From the NCBI GenBank assembly GCA_001898465.1, contig MKTX01000015.1:186001-250000 (forward strand): a stretch of DNA of 64,000 nt, given 5' to 3'. Within the stretch, counting starts at the first letter, position 1; each line of letters opens with the position of its first letter. The notes below the pieces were generated by a model that worked only from the letters and a program-made list of their open reading frames with translations, made no database searches and had not been told where the DNA came from. This document shows positions 63,427-64,000 of this stretch, in pieces. A program made the position numbers and the translations under genes. Origin of the DNA: Sphingobacteriales bacterium 39-19 (GTDB taxonomy: Bacteria; Bacteroidota; Bacteroidia; Chitinophagales; Chitinophagaceae).

Positions 63427-64000
63427 TTATTTTCCCAGCTTCATCACTAAACTTACCCCGGTGGTATTGGCCAGTGGGCTATAGCCGGGTATAATGTGTA
63501 AACTAAGATCGTTACTTACATCAAAAGTTTTTAAGTGAGCATCTACAGCCGCATCGGCCACATTCACCCCCCAGGAAATAAGAAAATATAAAACGCAATA
63601 ATCCATATTCTGCCGCACTGAATTCCTGAAATTACGTATCCGGTCGGGCTGGTCCTTTACGGTATAATATGGTTGCTTAATTTGGTAATCATTCGATGGG
63701 TCGCCATCGGTTGCCAGGCGGTAAGCATCCCTCGATTCAATATATTGTTTTTTGTTTCTAAAAAATAAAGCAGATGTGGTACCCAACAGGCCGTACACGA
63801 TGGGCACTTTCCATATTTTTTTGTTGGTTATTTGTCCCCAGCCGGGTAAAATGGCAGAACGTATGATTGCCTTTTTAGGATTATAATGCTTTGCGGTATC
63901 AACTATGGTAAAGGTATTTTTTTTTGCACCCGGTTTCACTGCCATACTATCCTTTACCTGTGCACATAGCATACCGGGGAATCCGGCCAGGAATAGTATC
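63427..64000 (-). CDS. DUF5683 family exported protein (5' end outside window)
   Basis: The frame is open to the window edge and reads FLAGFPGMLCAQ at its beginning, the tail of a signal peptide, so an ATG at 63972 is not the true start. KKAIIRSAILPGWGQITNKK is the diagnostic opening of the domain. A hydrophobic helix IVYGLLGTTSALFF, a charged stretch (YIESRDAYRLATDGDPSND), RQNMDYCVLYFLISWGVNVA and the C-terminal strand TTGVSLVMKLGK follow. Function is unknown. It precedes dapB by 43 bases and is probably cotranscribed with it. Confidence 0.88.
   Translation of the reverse strand, partial: ILFLAGFPGMLCAQVKDSMAVKPGAKKNTFTIVDTAKHYNPKKAIIRSAILPGWGQITNKKIWKVPIVYGLLGTTSALFFRNKKQYIESRDAYRLATDGDPSNDYQIKQPYYTVKDQPDRIRNFRNSVRQNMDYCVLYFLISWGVNVADAAVDAHLKTFDVSNDLSLHIIPGYSPLANTTGVSLVMKLGK

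Overview
This window looks like chromosomal DNA from a member of the Bacteroidota, most likely Chitinophagaceae or a close relative. The evidence is three secreted proteins with type IX secretion (T9SS) C-terminal sorting domains, a TonB-dependent receptor with a carboxypeptidase-regulatory-like N-terminus, a lipidated BamA/TamA paralogue (TamL type), FAS1 lipoproteins, DUF5683 next to dapB, and repeated use of the Bacteroidota -7 element TAnnTTTG. The sequence is AT-rich by eye. Genes are short transcription units on both strands, often separated by clear hairpin plus T-tract terminators. There is no phage, insertion sequence, CRISPR array or obvious genomic island.

Layout. 1-6800: 3' end of a probable GH20 glycosidase, a triple heavy-metal-binding-domain protein, a DUF1003 membrane protein, a T9SS-exported esterase, an exported Ppx/GppA-like protein with a coiled-coil partner, and purC. 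6900-16500: TonB receptor plus double-FAS1 lipoprotein, SPOR protein, M20 amidohydrolase, beta-CASP nuclease, nhaA and a YitT protein. 16900-20560: a 1219-residue T9SS protein with five Cys-rich repeats of about 80 residues. 20680-23250: rplK-rplA-rplJ-rplL as a closed unit with its own promoter and terminator and no rpoB behind it. 23441-24005: a broken pabA/trpG. 24143-26275: an M1 peptidase, then a tRNA-Arg(ACG) with a degenerate partial second copy. 26322-29540: a YbdK-type carboxylate-amine ligase, an ATP-grasp protein and an esterase, probably a small-molecule or peptide amide-ligation system. 29547-43223: trmH back-to-back with tamL, trxA, dnaE, an NlpC/P60 peptidase, a coiled-coil exported protein, pepD, an ABC-F protein with one degenerate ATP site, a small barrel protein and a GtrA protein. 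43283-50322: dnaK with an upstream perfect inverted repeat, aspartokinase, fbp, a lone ABC ATPase, an exported FKBP, a DinB protein and a Nudix hydrolase. 50324-57724: folC, a TonB-like protein, a lipoprotein TPR histidine kinase with a LuxR-type regulator, then two secreted proteins: a SUMF1-fold protein without the usual catalytic cysteine pair, and a T9SS protein with five exact 21-residue GGxGDG repeats. 57892-64000: a carboxyltransferase, dxr, rseP, a small membrane protein, dapB and DUF5683.

How it fits together. Most genes are housekeeping: purine, folate, lysine/aspartate and isoprenoid synthesis, translation, replication, chaperones and envelope biogenesis. The more unusual material is the surface and export systems (T9SS repeat proteins, the Ppx-like pair, the FAS1/TonB pair), the YbdK/ATP-grasp/esterase cluster, and signs of local decay (the pabA lesion and the tRNA remnant). 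Start codons were moved downstream of the longest open frame where a signal peptide, lipobox or promoter supports it. All family calls come from reading motifs; no database search was run.
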